Shown: one piece after another, positions 25,181-34,391 of the stretch
Layout of the letters: every line of letters starts with the position of its first letter
Numbering within the stretch: position 1 is the stretch's first letter
DNA from: Vibrio sp. STUT-A11
Lineage (GTDB): Bacteria > Pseudomonadota > Gammaproteobacteria > Enterobacterales > Vibrionaceae
Assembly (NCBI RefSeq): GCF_026000435.1
Contig: NZ_AP026764.1
Span: forward strand, 992,001 to 1,056,000
Length of the DNA stretch: 64,000 nt
Direction of reading: 5' to 3'
Program-made: the position numbers and the translations under genes
The notes under the pieces: model-generated
What the model was told of the DNA's origin: nothing
The model's database searches: none
Seen by the model: the letters and a program-made list of their open reading frames with translations, nothing else

Positions 25181-25903
25181 ATGAATAACGATCATTTTCC
25201 CCTGCGTGATGAATTGGCGATAAAAGAAGCCATCCATCACTGGTTTGCGTTTTTCGAGGGAGAGACAGTGCCCACATACTCTCAACTCGCGCTATTTGAT
25301 GACGAGATTGAGCTAATACATGCTGGTCAGCATCTGTTAGCCAAAGGGAAAGAAGAAATGCAGCAGTGGCTGGATTCGATTCCACCTGAATTTAGTTCTC
25401 ACTTTGTGGAAGAGATGACAGTAGAAAGAGTAAAAGCGGGCATTTATCAGGTTTCGTGGCAAACGCCATACCAATCTATTAGAGAGAATGGTGCTGTCGG
25501 TGGTGCAATTATTCGCTATCAAACTCTGGTTCGTATTTCACAGTCAGGCGTGGCTAAATTTGTTGTTATTCAAAAAACGCCCTTTAAAAACAACCCTGAG
25601 ACGGTGTTTCACGAAAGCTTTCGTGAACATCGGGCTAGTGCGTTATCTTGTCGTTTACAAAGATGGCTGGAATCCAATGAAACGGCTTTACCAGCAACAA
25701 TTAACGCATTGGGTGAAGCTTCGCAAATGCTATTAAATATCCAACAAATGTCTGGAGATAAAAAACTAAGCTTGCAGAGCTCTGGTGATGGTGAGAATCC
25801 AGGTTTATTGATGGCCACAGAAGCGGAGACTTATTATCTGTCCTTACAGCAACAGCCTGATTGGTATCCGGTTATTGCTAGTGTTGTAGCAATTCAGAAA
25901 TAG
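25181..25903 (+). CDS. SnoaL/NTF2-like protein
   Basis: The 240-residue protein has an N-terminal NTF2-like domain of about 130 residues (EAIHHWFAFFEGETVPTYSQ ... FDDEIELIHAGQHLLAKGKE ... YQVSWQTPYQSI). A less conserved C-terminal helical part follows. The fold is inferred from the pattern of an initial helix, aromatic residues and long strands. It is divergent from the LLM gene and followed after 14 bases by a LysR gene. It likely belongs to the same inducible module as the other SnoaL protein at 21851-22816. I cannot name its reaction. Confidence 0.5.
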   Translation: MNNDHFPLRDELAIKEAIHHWFAFFEGETVPTYSQLALFDDEIELIHAGQHLLAKGKEEMQQWLDSIPPEFSSHFVEEMTVERVKAGIYQVSWQTPYQSIRENGAVGGAIIRYQTLVRISQSGVAKFVVIQKTPFKNNPETVFHESFREHRASALSCRLQRWLESNETALPATINALGEASQMLLNIQQMSGDKKLSLQSSGDGENPGLLMATEAETYYLSLQQQPDWYPVIASVVAIQK

Positions 25904-25917
25904 TTAAAGGAAACAGT

Positions 25918-26829
25918 GTGCAAAAATCAGATAGTCTTGGAGGAATAACGGCTTTTGTAACAACGGCGAAAACGGGTAGTTTTACAGCCGCTGGCGAACG
26001 TTTGGGGTTAACAAAATCTGCGGTTGGTAAATCCGTTGCTCGATTAGAAGAGCGGCTTGGAATTACTTTGTTTAACAGAACGACCCGTAGCTTGAGCTTA
26101 ACGGCGGATGGTGAACGCTATCTGGCCAGTTGTCAGAATGCACTACAAATTCTTGAACAAGCAGAGCAGGAACTTACATCACATATTATGCGTCCTGCTG
26201 GGCGATTAAGAGTTGATCTGCCAGCCGCTTTTGGTCGTAAGCGCCTGCTACCCATTTTGCTCGACATGGCTAATAAGTACCCGGAACTCAAGCTCACGCT
26301 TTCTTTTGATGAACGTTATGTGGATATTATCGAACAAGGAATCGACCTGGTAGTGCGTATTGGTGAGCTGGAAGACAGCAGCACACTGGTTGCTCGTCGT
26401 CTGACGACACAAAAACTGGTGGTGTGCGCATCTCCCCATTACTTAAACTTTCATGGCACACCTCAAACTCCGGGTGATTTGGCTAGCCATAGAACCGTTG
26501 TTGGCTTTCGTCGCAATCAACCATTCTCCTGGTTGTTGAAAAATAACCAAGGAGTGTTAAGTCGTTTTACTCCTGCAGTAACTCATGAATTTGCAGACGG
26601 TGATGCTATGTTAAGTGCGGTGTTAAATGGTGCCGGATTATCACAACTACCACGCTGGTTAGTCGGACAATATATTGATAGCGGTGAATTGGTCACTGTG
26701 TTGGATGATTATGGTGGCGGTGAAATTCCAATTCACGTTGTTTGGCCGAAAAGCGGTCAGTTATTACCGAAGATCCGTTATGTTGTTGACGAGTTGGTAC
26801 AAAAAGCACAACAAGGCTGGTTGGATTAA
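25918..26829 (+). CDS. LysR-family transcriptional regulator
   Basis: The 303-residue protein begins at a GTG 14 bases after the SnoaL-like gene, with AAAGGAAACA as ribosome site. The N-terminal helix-turn-helix reads TTAKTGSFTAAGERLGLTKS and AVGKSVARLEERLGITLFNR. A periplasmic-binding-like effector domain ending in VDELVQKAQQGWLD follows. It resembles the CrgA/YafC-like subgroup. Being in the same transcript, it probably controls the divergent SnoaL/LLM/Old-Yellow-Enzyme promoter; the inducer is unknown. Confidence 0.9.
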   Translation: MQKSDSLGGITAFVTTAKTGSFTAAGERLGLTKSAVGKSVARLEERLGITLFNRTTRSLSLTADGERYLASCQNALQILEQAEQELTSHIMRPAGRLRVDLPAAFGRKRLLPILLDMANKYPELKLTLSFDERYVDIIEQGIDLVVRIGELEDSSTLVARRLTTQKLVVCASPHYLNFHGTPQTPGDLASHRTVVGFRRNQPFSWLLKNNQGVLSRFTPAVTHEFADGDAMLSAVLNGAGLSQLPRWLVGQYIDSGELVTVLDDYGGGEIPIHVVWPKSGQLLPKIRYVVDELVQKAQQGWLD

Positions 26830-27527
26830 GTGTCTGCATTGATATCAATCTGCATTCTAAGCTTCCCCTTCTGTCAATCGTATCTTGAGCCTTAACACGT
26901 GGCGCTTATGCGCTTTCCAGTTGATGGATTACCATTGGGCGCAGGCACCAATGAGGGAGGGGATATTTATCAACATAGAGTTATATAACCATATTATTAA
27001 AATGCCATGCGATATAGTCTTGTTAGTTACAATAGAGCTAAGCAAGTTTGAATGAGTAATGTGATTATGCGTTTAAAACTGTCATTCTTATTTTTCAACC
27101 AATATTACATCTAATAAATTGACCCTTGTTCAGAAATTTTCATAATCAAGAGGTTATCTTCGGTGAGTTTATTATGCATTAGTAGTTATATTAAACGGTG
27201 GGCTTATCTCAATGAATATTGTTTTATTTTTAATTATTTTCAATAAATACAAATGTTTATGTTGATTTATTGTCTGTATTTTTTGTGGTTAATTTTAAAT
27301 TTACCAATATCTAATTAGTGTTTAAAACGCTCCGTTATTAATATTTTTGTCCCACCTTAAAGCTGTAAAGTTTACCTTTCGTTTACCTAAAAAAAGTAAT
27401 GTGTTAATAATTTATCGCCTTATTCGCAGGGCGATATTCTCTGCGTTTTAAATGAAATGGATTTGGTTCGTTGCCACTGGGAAATAAAGGCATTCGAAAA
27501 TTAAAAAATTAAGCAATAAGGAAATGT
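26830..27527. other. A+T-rich upstream region of the subtilase
   Basis: About 700 bases without a recognisable gene. The left third is of normal composition with a weak stem (CATTGG/CCAATG at 26933-26953, no T run). From 26960 on it is very A+T-rich, as expected for a regulated or H-NS-bound promoter region. No known riboswitch pattern was seen. Confidence 0.5.
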
Positions 27528-29255
27528 ATGAGTAGTCGCTTTAAGCGCAGCAAAGTTGCTGTGCATTGTTTGGCGTTATTAGGGGCAAGCCTGTCACTTT
27601 GTGTTCAAGCCGAAACGGAATTGGCTGTGGCGCAAGATGGGGCTAAAGGGGTTGAATTTACCCTTATTACTGGTGACAAAGTCAGTGCTGTTGTAAGCAA
27701 TACCGGTGAACTCGGTGGTATTCGCATGCTGAATAAAGACGGTGTGGAAATTGTTACTTCTGTGTTCAAACGTGGTAAAGATACTTACTTGGTGCCAGCA
27801 AAGGCACAACCTTTCGTTGATTCACGTGTCATTGACTTAGAATTGTTTAATATCAATAAGTTATACAAATCTGGTTATGATGATGCAAGCACAGACCATC
27901 TTCCGGTAATTATTGAATACCCCGACGGTTCGCTTGCAGGCGCTGCAACACCGACGGTTATTGAGGGGACGTCATTAACTGGTGAAATCGAATTAATCGA
28001 CAGCGCATCATTTGGTATCGCAAAAGATAAAGCCGAAGCGGTATGGGAAAACCTGACACAAGACGGACGTATCGAAGGCGTTTGGCTAGATGCGGTGATC
28101 TACGGTCACAAACAATCTGTTGGCACGACATTGACACCGACAGTGCCTTTAACGGGCGCATGGGGTAACGCGGCCAATGCATTTAATGGTGAAGGTGTCA
28201 CAGTAGCGGTATTGGATACTGGTTACGATGTCGAGCACAATGATCTACAGGGTCAAGTCATTAGCTCAAAAGACTTTTCATATTCTTCAAATGGCGTTGA
28301 TGATTTAAATGGTCACGGCACGCATACTGCTTCTACCATTGCTGGTACAGGATATGAGTCGAATGGCTACTGGGCAGGTATGGCGCCGGGTGCTGATCTA
28401 CTGATCGGTAAAGTGCTGAGTAACAGCGGTGGTGGTAGTACCTCCGGTATTATCAACGGCATGATCTGGGCCGTTGAAAGTGGTGCTGACATTGTCAATA
28501 TGTCACTGGGTGGCTCAGCAACGGCTTGTGAAGGGCCAATGGTTAATATCGTTGAAGCATATAGAGACAAAGCTCTGTTTGTTATCTCAGCCGGTAACAG
28601 CTATACCCGTGAAACGGTTGGTTCACCGGGTTGTGCGCCAAGTGCTTTGACTGTAGCAGCACTGGATCGTGATAACCAAACGGCAATGTTCTCTTCACGC
28701 GGTCCGTCACCTGATGGTCATTCTGCCAAACCAGATATCGGCTCACAAGGTGTTGATGTCATGGCTGCAGCATCGGGTGGTGTTGGTAGTAATGCTTATC
28801 GCTCTTTGTCTGGTACATCAATGTCAGCTCCTCACGTTGCAGGTGGTGCTGCGATTGTATTGCAGGCTCGTCCTGAACTGTCTCCGGTACAACTGAAACG
28901 CGTTCTGACTTCTTCAGTATTTGACAATGACAGCCATGTACTAGAGCAAGGTGCAGGCCCGATGGATGTGAACCGCGCAATTACTCAACCTGTAATTGCC
29001 GCGCCAAACGTTGAGCTTGGTCGATTTGTTGATGTGTCATCAGCGAGCAGTGTAGACGCGTATGTGACGCTGACCAACATCAGCAACAGTGACGTAAGTT
29101 ATAAATTGAGTATGGATCTGATTGGTGAAGATGGTAAAACAAAATTACCAGCGACGGTGGCTGGTTTAGGTATTAAATCAGTGACGGTACCTGCGAATGG
29201 TTCAGTGGATGTCCCTGTATGGATTGAACCACAAGTGGCACTACGCACTGGATGA
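27528..29255 (+). CDS. Secreted subtilisin-like serine protease (S8), N-terminal part of a broken gene
   Basis: The 575-residue frame starts with a Sec signal (VHCLALLGASLSLCVQA) and a propeptide-like region. A complete S8 domain follows, with catalytic D230 (VAVLDTGYDVEHND), H263 (NGHGTHTA) and S431 (SGTSMSAPHVAGGAA) and the oxyanion asparagine in VISAGNSYT. A beta-sandwich repeat (VTLTNISNSDVSYKLSMDL) comes next, and the frame stops at TGA 29253-29255. The protein should continue in the next frame. The catalytic domain is whole, so a truncated but active protease is conceivable. Extracellular or outer-membrane-associated protein digestion is the likely role of the intact form. Confidence 0.8.
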   Translation: MSSRFKRSKVAVHCLALLGASLSLCVQAETELAVAQDGAKGVEFTLITGDKVSAVVSNTGELGGIRMLNKDGVEIVTSVFKRGKDTYLVPAKAQPFVDSRVIDLELFNINKLYKSGYDDASTDHLPVIIEYPDGSLAGAATPTVIEGTSLTGEIELIDSASFGIAKDKAEAVWENLTQDGRIEGVWLDAVIYGHKQSVGTTLTPTVPLTGAWGNAANAFNGEGVTVAVLDTGYDVEHNDLQGQVISSKDFSYSSNGVDDLNGHGTHTASTIAGTGYESNGYWAGMAPGADLLIGKVLSNSGGGSTSGIINGMIWAVESGADIVNMSLGGSATACEGPMVNIVEAYRDKALFVISAGNSYTRETVGSPGCAPSALTVAALDRDNQTAMFSSRGPSPDGHSAKPDIGSQGVDVMAAASGGVGSNAYRSLSGTSMSAPHVAGGAAIVLQARPELSPVQLKRVLTSSVFDNDSHVLEQGAGPMDVNRAITQPVIAAPNVELGRFVDVSSASSVDAYVTLTNISNSDVSYKLSMDLIGEDGKTKLPATVAGLGIKSVTVPANGSVDVPVWIEPQVALRTG

Positions 29256-30846
29256 CCACAAAGTAGCGAAGCTGGCTGCGATTGATTTAATGCCGGATTA
29301 TGTCGAAAACATGTATCTGTGGTCACAAGGTCACGACAGCCGTTTCCGTTCATTTGTGTCTACTCATGCAACAGCGCCAGAAACTGTCATGACGATGGAA
29401 AATGGTCAGAAGTTACACACCGTAGCACAAGGTCTGGCCGTTGGTTTTGATGGTAAAGGCACGGCAGAAGTAGTACCTGTTGGTGAAGGTGGTTATTCTA
29501 CAGACTGGAACCAGTTTGACTTGGCAGGCAAAATTGCTCTGTTCCAGAACCCTTACTACATAACGTCGTACATGGTGAAAAGTGCACTGGATCGCGGTGC
29601 AATTGGCGTGCTTTTCTATCGTCCGGGTACTAATGGTCGTTATAAAACAGCGATAACCGGTATTCCAACGAAACCTGTGGTTGGTTTAAGTGCTGAAGAA
29701 GGTGAAGTACTATTTGCTGAAGTTCAACAAGGTCGCAATAAGGTAAGCTGGTCGGGTACATCCGTTGATAGAACGCCTTATACTTATCAACTGCACCACA
29801 TTACAGAGGGTCACAACAAAGGTGGCTTAATTCGCGTGCATGATAAGGACTTGTATCACATCAGTGCGGCGTATCACGCGCAAGGTGAAGAGCGCCCTGT
29901 GTTCCGTGACATGATGGCGCAAACTAACAGCACTGGTGAGTTTTATTCAACGGGTAGTCCACAAATGTTGATTGCACCGGTTGTACGTGACGAATACTAC
30001 ACAGCAACCAGTAAAAACACCTGGACTAACGTTGTTATGCAGGGTAGCCGTATTCAATCGGATGGTGCCTACTTTGACGGTCCGCGAATTATGCCTGCTG
30101 GCGGGGAAGAAGAAACAACCTGGCTGAAAGGACCAAAAGGTGCGAGCTTGAATACGAGTTACTACTCAGTAGGCAGCCGTGATACTAATTTGATCTCGTG
30201 GAACTTTGCACAGTTTGGTGATGCGTCTGGTCATGATGCGATTGCAGGTCAAAATGGCAACTCTGCTTATGGGTTGTGGGTGAACGGTGAGAGTACGTAC
30301 ATGACTGCAGGTACCTTAACCGTGCCAGTGGAAAGTGCAGAAGTACGTCTAGAGCTGCGAAATTATAACCGTGGTGTCGAGGATCGTTCACCGATTGGTG
30401 ACAAGCTAGGTTCATTCTATCAGGGTATCTTTACCTTTATGACGGATCAAAGCATGCAAGGTGCACAGCCTATCCTGGTACCACAAATTGATGTCCCGGC
30501 GGATATCAACAACAGCCATCCTGCGGGTGAGCCAGCAAAAGTAGTTCTATCGGGTGTAATGGATAACCATGACACGGTTAACTTGGCAGAAGCGACTTTG
30601 CAATACGCTTATGGTCAGGAATGTCTATTGAGCTATGTGTATGCTTATTCATATTGTCCGGTGAGCAACAAACTGAATGAATCAGATTGGGTTGACGCAG
30701 AAGTGGCTTATGAAGATGGCCAGTGGGTTGCTACGGTACCAAATAACGCTGAAGCCGGTGAATTTGTTCACTTGCGTGTTCTGATGAGCGATGAAGGCAC
30801 CAGCTCAGCGCAAGTAACAACTTTGCGTGCTTACCAGCTGAAGTAA
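29197..30846 (+). pseudogene. C-terminal part of the subtilase, separated by a frame change
   Basis: This frame overlaps the first part by 58 bases and has no ribosome site. From about 29245 it encodes ALDDHKVAKLAAIDLMPDYV and then a protease-associated (PA) type segment (LAGKIALFQNPYYITSYMVK ... GAIGVLFYRPGTNG). Further beta-rich extracellular domains run to the end. It is clearly the rest of the same secreted protease. The junction needs a one-base shift, or hides a larger deletion within the beta-sandwich region. No slippery heptamer is present, so I read it as a disrupted gene. Confidence 0.75.
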
Positions 30847-30910
30847 CACTTGTCTACAAGACCTAATGTGTCACTCCTTGGCACAATGTGGTTTTCAATA
30901 CAGCAATAAA

Positions 30911-30925
30911 AAAGCCCCGTAAGGG
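30911..30925 (+). terminator. Left half of the subtilase terminator, split by the IS
   Basis: AAAGCCCCGTAAGGG at the left IS border and GGGGCTTTTTT at the right border rejoin, after removal of one target copy, into a perfect hairpin GCCCC-GTAA-GGGGC with A and T tails. The insertion lies inside it. Confidence 0.75.
30916..30925. repeat. IS4 target-site duplication, left copy
   Basis: CCCGTAAGGG directly precedes the IS left end and is repeated exactly at 32357-32366. Confidence 0.9.
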
Positions 30926-30929
30926 TAAT

Positions 30930-30952
30930 GCCAGTCAGTTAAGCTGACTGGC
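30930..30952 (-). terminator. Hairpin at the IS left end
   Basis: GCCAGTCAG-TTAAG-CTGACTGGC is a perfect 9-bp stem overlapping the transposase stop and the left terminal repeat. It may block readthrough in or out of the element. Confidence 0.5.
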
Positions 30953-32263
30953 ATTCTTTTTATTAGGGTATTTTCTGACTTTTGCTTTGACGGCCCTCGG
31001 GTATATCCGATCTTCTCGTTTGATAGGCAATACATGGTGAGAGGTCTCTTCTATCAAGTGAGTGATCCTCTTTGGTATCGTTCCTGCTGATTCTAGCCAG
31101 AAGCCATGGATTAGATGAATAATGGCGTGAGCACAAGTCGTGAAACTCAGTTGGTTTGGATATAAACCAGGTATGCTGGAGGCCATGTTAACCATCTGAT
31201 ACCTCAGTATATTGTAGGCTAAAAGCAGTCCCCATAACTCTTGGCGAACCATCTCTGGCTTTTTACTTCTTAGTGTAAATTCATTTTTAAGAAGCGCTGA
31301 TTTCATTTCTCTGTAACCTACCTCTATCTCCCAACGATGGCTATACAAGTCCGTTATTTCTGAACTTGGGTAACGCATTGCGTCTGTCATGGATGTGAAG
31401 ATATTGACCTCTTTCCCTTTGATTGTTCGAGTTATCAGTCGTACTTGTATGGCTTCTGGTAGGTCTGGGAACTTTTTCCTGGCTTGAGGGTTAGATTTCA
31501 ACTCAACAAGCTTGTCGTTTCTTCCAAGTTTACTTATTACCGTGTATTGAGTCCCTTTTCTCATGGGGATCATCCAGTGACGCTCGCGACCAGTGCAAGC
31601 CCAGCGATTCAACAGACCAAGCGAGAAAAAGCCTCTATCGAACATCGTTAAACTATTGTCTGGAGTGGTTTCGATTAGGTTTTCTGCCAGCTTCATTTCA
31701 TTCGTTTTATAGCTATCGAAAGCACTAGCAATAAGCATATGACTGGTCACTTCCATCTGACATACCATGCGAACTTGAGGAAAGCTCGCGTCGCCATTCT
31801 GATTTGAAGGGGCTTTGAAGGCCTGTCGATTTTCATCACTATCCGGCGTTCTCCAAAGCACACCATCGACGGCAAGCAACTTCAACCCTGACCATGTGGG
31901 GTGTTGTGCCTCTTGATTCCAAAGCCTTTGACTCTGATGAAAAACTTGCTTTACCGCTTCATCTCCTAGTCGTTGTCTAGCTTGAACAATAGCGCTTGGG
32001 GCTACCAACGATTTCTTACCTGGTAGCATCAGTTGGGCTTTTGACACAATGCTCCATAAAGGCTCTTGTCGATACAAAGACATGGCAATCACAGACCAGA
32101 CAGCCATATCAAGGGGGATTCGACGCTTACGAATAGTTGCTACACCAGTAGTTTCAAGGCATTGGTTAATAAAATCGGGGGAGAGAATATCACTTAGCTT
32201 TCCCAGCTGTTCAGTGTTTGGTGCATAGCGATTAGCAAGTGATAAGGCTGTAGTTAATTGCAA
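30935..32263 (-). CDS. IS4-family transposase
   Basis: The 442-residue DDE transposase has the length of the IS4 enzyme. Acidic residues fall in LLAVDGVLWRTPDSDENR and LTMFDRGFFSLGLL. The YREK signature is YSHRWEIEVGYREMKSALL. No stops or frameshifts interrupt it, so the element may be active. The gene ends inside the left terminal repeat, where GCCAGTCAG/CTGACTGGC forms a hairpin that could terminate its mRNA. Confidence 0.95.
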   Translation of the reverse strand: MQLTTALSLANRYAPNTEQLGKLSDILSPDFINQCLETTGVATIRKRRIPLDMAVWSVIAMSLYRQEPLWSIVSKAQLMLPGKKSLVAPSAIVQARQRLGDEAVKQVFHQSQRLWNQEAQHPTWSGLKLLAVDGVLWRTPDSDENRQAFKAPSNQNGDASFPQVRMVCQMEVTSHMLIASAFDSYKTNEMKLAENLIETTPDNSLTMFDRGFFSLGLLNRWACTGRERHWMIPMRKGTQYTVISKLGRNDKLVELKSNPQARKKFPDLPEAIQVRLITRTIKGKEVNIFTSMTDAMRYPSSEITDLYSHRWEIEVGYREMKSALLKNEFTLRSKKPEMVRQELWGLLLAYNILRYQMVNMASSIPGLYPNQLSFTTCAHAIIHLIHGFWLESAGTIPKRITHLIEETSHHVLPIKREDRIYPRAVKAKVRKYPNKKNASQLN

Positions 32264-32356
32264 AAGAAAAAGCTCTAAGATTGAATTCTTAGAGCCTTTA
32301 TAAACGAGTTGGAGGATCGTTCAACCGATCATTTATTGCTTAACTGATCGGCATTA

Positions 32357-32366
32357 CCCGTAAGGG
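32357..32366. repeat. IS4 target-site duplication, right copy
   Basis: CCCGTAAGGG directly follows the IS right end, identical to 30916-30925. It continues into GCTTTTTT, the other terminator arm. Confidence 0.9.
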
Positions 32367-32464
32367 GCTTTTTTGCTAAACATTACTACAATATGACATT
32401 GTTTGACGACTAGCGATATTTCAACCATTCACTCCCAACATCAGTTGGCAAAGTGAAATTGGTC

Positions 32465-33196
32465 TTACTGGCTGACTTTCGCCAACTTCTTACCCATCTC
32501 AATCGCTGCTGCGAGCTCTTTTCTGGCCTGTGTTTCGCTGATAGCCTCACCGCGCGGCTCAACTTTCATCAGCAGAAATGAGGTTTTGTTGTTTTTGTTA
32601 TCCTGAACACCTTTCTCAACCACTTCCAAATCGGTATAGACGGTATCAAGCACACAAGCACCGATAGCCGCCGTTCCGACTGGTAGTTCACGCTCTGCAA
32701 CCTGCCTTGCTGCTGCGGCTGTTCCTTCTGGGACTTCCAGTTCTTTCGGCTGGAAACCCGCTTTCCAGGCGTTAATCTGCTTCAGGGCTGCGGGATGTGA
32801 GGCTATCATGGTGATGGCCGTATCATTAGCCACATCCTCATGGTTCATCAAGACACACATTTCTATTGGTGTGGTGATGAATGCCTTAATATCGACCAAT
32901 CGGTATTGCTGAAAGGCTTCCACTGTGGCCTGCACTAAGCGACCATCAATAGTGCTGTTCTCGACCGCACTAAAAGCAAGAGCATCGTTGTCGATAGATT
33001 GTCTGAAGGTATTGCTTGGCGTACCCGCAAACGTTACAGAGGCACTCAGTGATGGTTGCTGTTCAAAAAGCTTTGTAATGGCAGCATCGTTGAAGCTCCC
33101 TTCCGATGCCTGGGCAAAAATTGGTTCACTGCCAAATGTGAAAGTTGAAAATATAAGCGTGGAGGTGGCAATGGCGAGCCCTAGCGGTTTTAACAT
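32465..33196 (-). CDS. Exported prephenate-dehydratase-like protein
   Basis: The 243-residue protein starts with a signal peptide (MLKPLGLAIATSTLIFSTFT, cleavage probably near FGSEPIFA). The rest follows the prephenate dehydratase fold. It shows GTPSNTF, FSAVENSTIDG (family ENS motif), MIASHPAALKQINAW, EGTAAAARQVAE, AAIGACVLDTVY and QDNKNNKTSFLLMK, the last aligning with the family NTTRFLVL. The usual Thr-Arg-Phe reads Thr-Ser-Phe, so a conserved arginine is lost. No ACT or chorismate mutase domain is attached. A periplasmic dehydratase or ligand-binding role is possible; activity is uncertain. The match is judged by eye. Confidence 0.65.
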   Translation of the reverse strand: MLKPLGLAIATSTLIFSTFTFGSEPIFAQASEGSFNDAAITKLFEQQPSLSASVTFAGTPSNTFRQSIDNDALAFSAVENSTIDGRLVQATVEAFQQYRLVDIKAFITTPIEMCVLMNHEDVANDTAITMIASHPAALKQINAWKAGFQPKELEVPEGTAAAARQVAERELPVGTAAIGACVLDTVYTDLEVVEKGVQDNKNNKTSFLLMKVEPRGEAISETQARKELAAAIEMGKKLAKVSQ

Positions 33197-33438
33197 CCGT
33201 ATTTCCTTTACAATATGTGGAGTAGAAGTGGTTTAGTATGATAATTTTATCCCACTGAGTTTATTAACCTTATCACCAATTTATGGCCTGAGTGGTTGGT
33301 ATTATAAATTTTGTAGGTATGGATTGAGTACTACTTAAGAGTTTTACCTTGGTTATTAGATGGTTGCAAGCAATCGTGAGCCGAGGACAATAACCAAAGG
33401 GGGGAAGGCTATTAACGATCATAAATGCCACTTCTTAG

Positions 33439-34266
33439 CTATCGACTTAATGCGTCACCGAGGGGGCGAAAGTATGCTTGTAATGCATCATTTATGATTT
33501 GTCGATGGTTTAGATCTGGATACAAATCGAAGTTTTCAGACCTTGTGGTACCTGAGACCAAATACGTGTTTTCGATACCGGAGCACGACTCCACCACTGC
33601 CTCAAAAGCTCGAGCCATCATCTCTGTAGGCTGTGAAAAATAATTCGAGCCTAATGCTTTATCTGCTATGACACTTCGTGAGACATAATCGTGTTTATCC
33701 TGACCGTCACCACTGAGTAGAGTCGAATCAAAAACCTCAAGTAACCTTTCGTTTAAAGGGTGTGGAAAATGGTTCACACTTCTTAACCAGCAATCACTTG
33801 CGAACAGAATTTTTTGCTGAGGACCGGAACGATCTCCAATATCAAATGCCTTGTCAGCGATGTAGTGATCGAAAGCGTGCCAAAACTCGTGAGCAAGTGC
33901 ACCTGCTCCCGCATTTTTCGCCAATGCCAGTTCTCGCTGATTAGGTGCGTAGTGAGCCTGAACGCCTTTACTACCGCCAGTACCAAAAGCCAGATTCAGG
34001 TTTCCTCGCAGACCGATTGCTCGTGGCGGTAAAGCCAATATATAAGCCAGGTCTGCCAAAGAATCGAATATTAAATTCGCGGCGAGGTCTTTTTCCTCAG
34101 AGTTAACCCATTTACCGATACGAATACTACCGATCCCAAAGGTCTCTTTGATATCCATGAAAGACACCTGGTCTCCGTGACGATAATCGGGACCTTTGCG
34201 AGTTTTGTATTTAAAGCTTGTTAACTGCAAGGTATTCCTCAGGCGTGGCACTCTACGAGCTGCCAT
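33439..34266 (-). CDS. CLCA_X-like protein with zinc-protease-type motif
   Basis: The 275-residue protein contains GALAHEFWHAFDHYIADKA (about residues 125-143), where HEFWH resembles the HExxH zinc site. It also contains SNYFSQPTEMMARAFEAVVE near the C-terminus. This pairing matches what I remember of the CLCA_X family, and of LPD1-type domains in polyvalent proteins from phages and plasmids. There is no signal peptide, so it should act in the cytoplasm. ATG at 34266 is taken although its ribosome site is weak. A metallopeptidase function is inferred from the motif only, and no partner gene is obvious nearby. Confidence 0.6.
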   Translation of the reverse strand: MAARRVPRLRNTLQLTSFKYKTRKGPDYRHGDQVSFMDIKETFGIGSIRIGKWVNSEEKDLAANLIFDSLADLAYILALPPRAIGLRGNLNLAFGTGGSKGVQAHYAPNQRELALAKNAGAGALAHEFWHAFDHYIADKAFDIGDRSGPQQKILFASDCWLRSVNHFPHPLNERLLEVFDSTLLSGDGQDKHDYVSRSVIADKALGSNYFSQPTEMMARAFEAVVESCSGIENTYLVSGTTRSENFDLYPDLNHRQIINDALQAYFRPLGDALSR

Positions 34267-34391
34267 CAGCTCGATTCAAATTCTCATAAATCAATTATAC
34301 ATAAATAACTGACGCAGACAGAGACTGGAGAAAAACAGACCGTCGCTGATGATTACTGACGTCCAATGACACAAATTTACGTGCAGTCTCG

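Larger units (their letters stand above)
30926..32356 (-). mobile_element. Complete IS4-family insertion sequence (1431 bp)
   Basis: The ends are TAATGCCAGTCAGTTAAGC on the left and, reverse-complemented, TAATGCCGATCAGTTAAGC on the right, differing at two positions. They match the IS4 terminal pattern as I remember it. A 10-bp direct repeat CCCGTAAGGG (30916-30925 and 32357-32366) flanks the element. The length is close to the roughly 1.43 kb of IS4, and the single transposase gene is intact. It landed in the loop/arm of the subtilase terminator, so it looks recent. Confidence 0.92.

Noticed and set aside
26933..26953. CATTGG/CCAATG stem upstream of the subtilase
   Set aside because: Only six pairs with no T run; too weak to call a terminator or operator.
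29197..29260. Programmed ribosomal frameshift in the subtilase
   Set aside because: No slippery heptamer and no strong downstream structure at the junction, and such control is not known for this family; a mutation is simpler.
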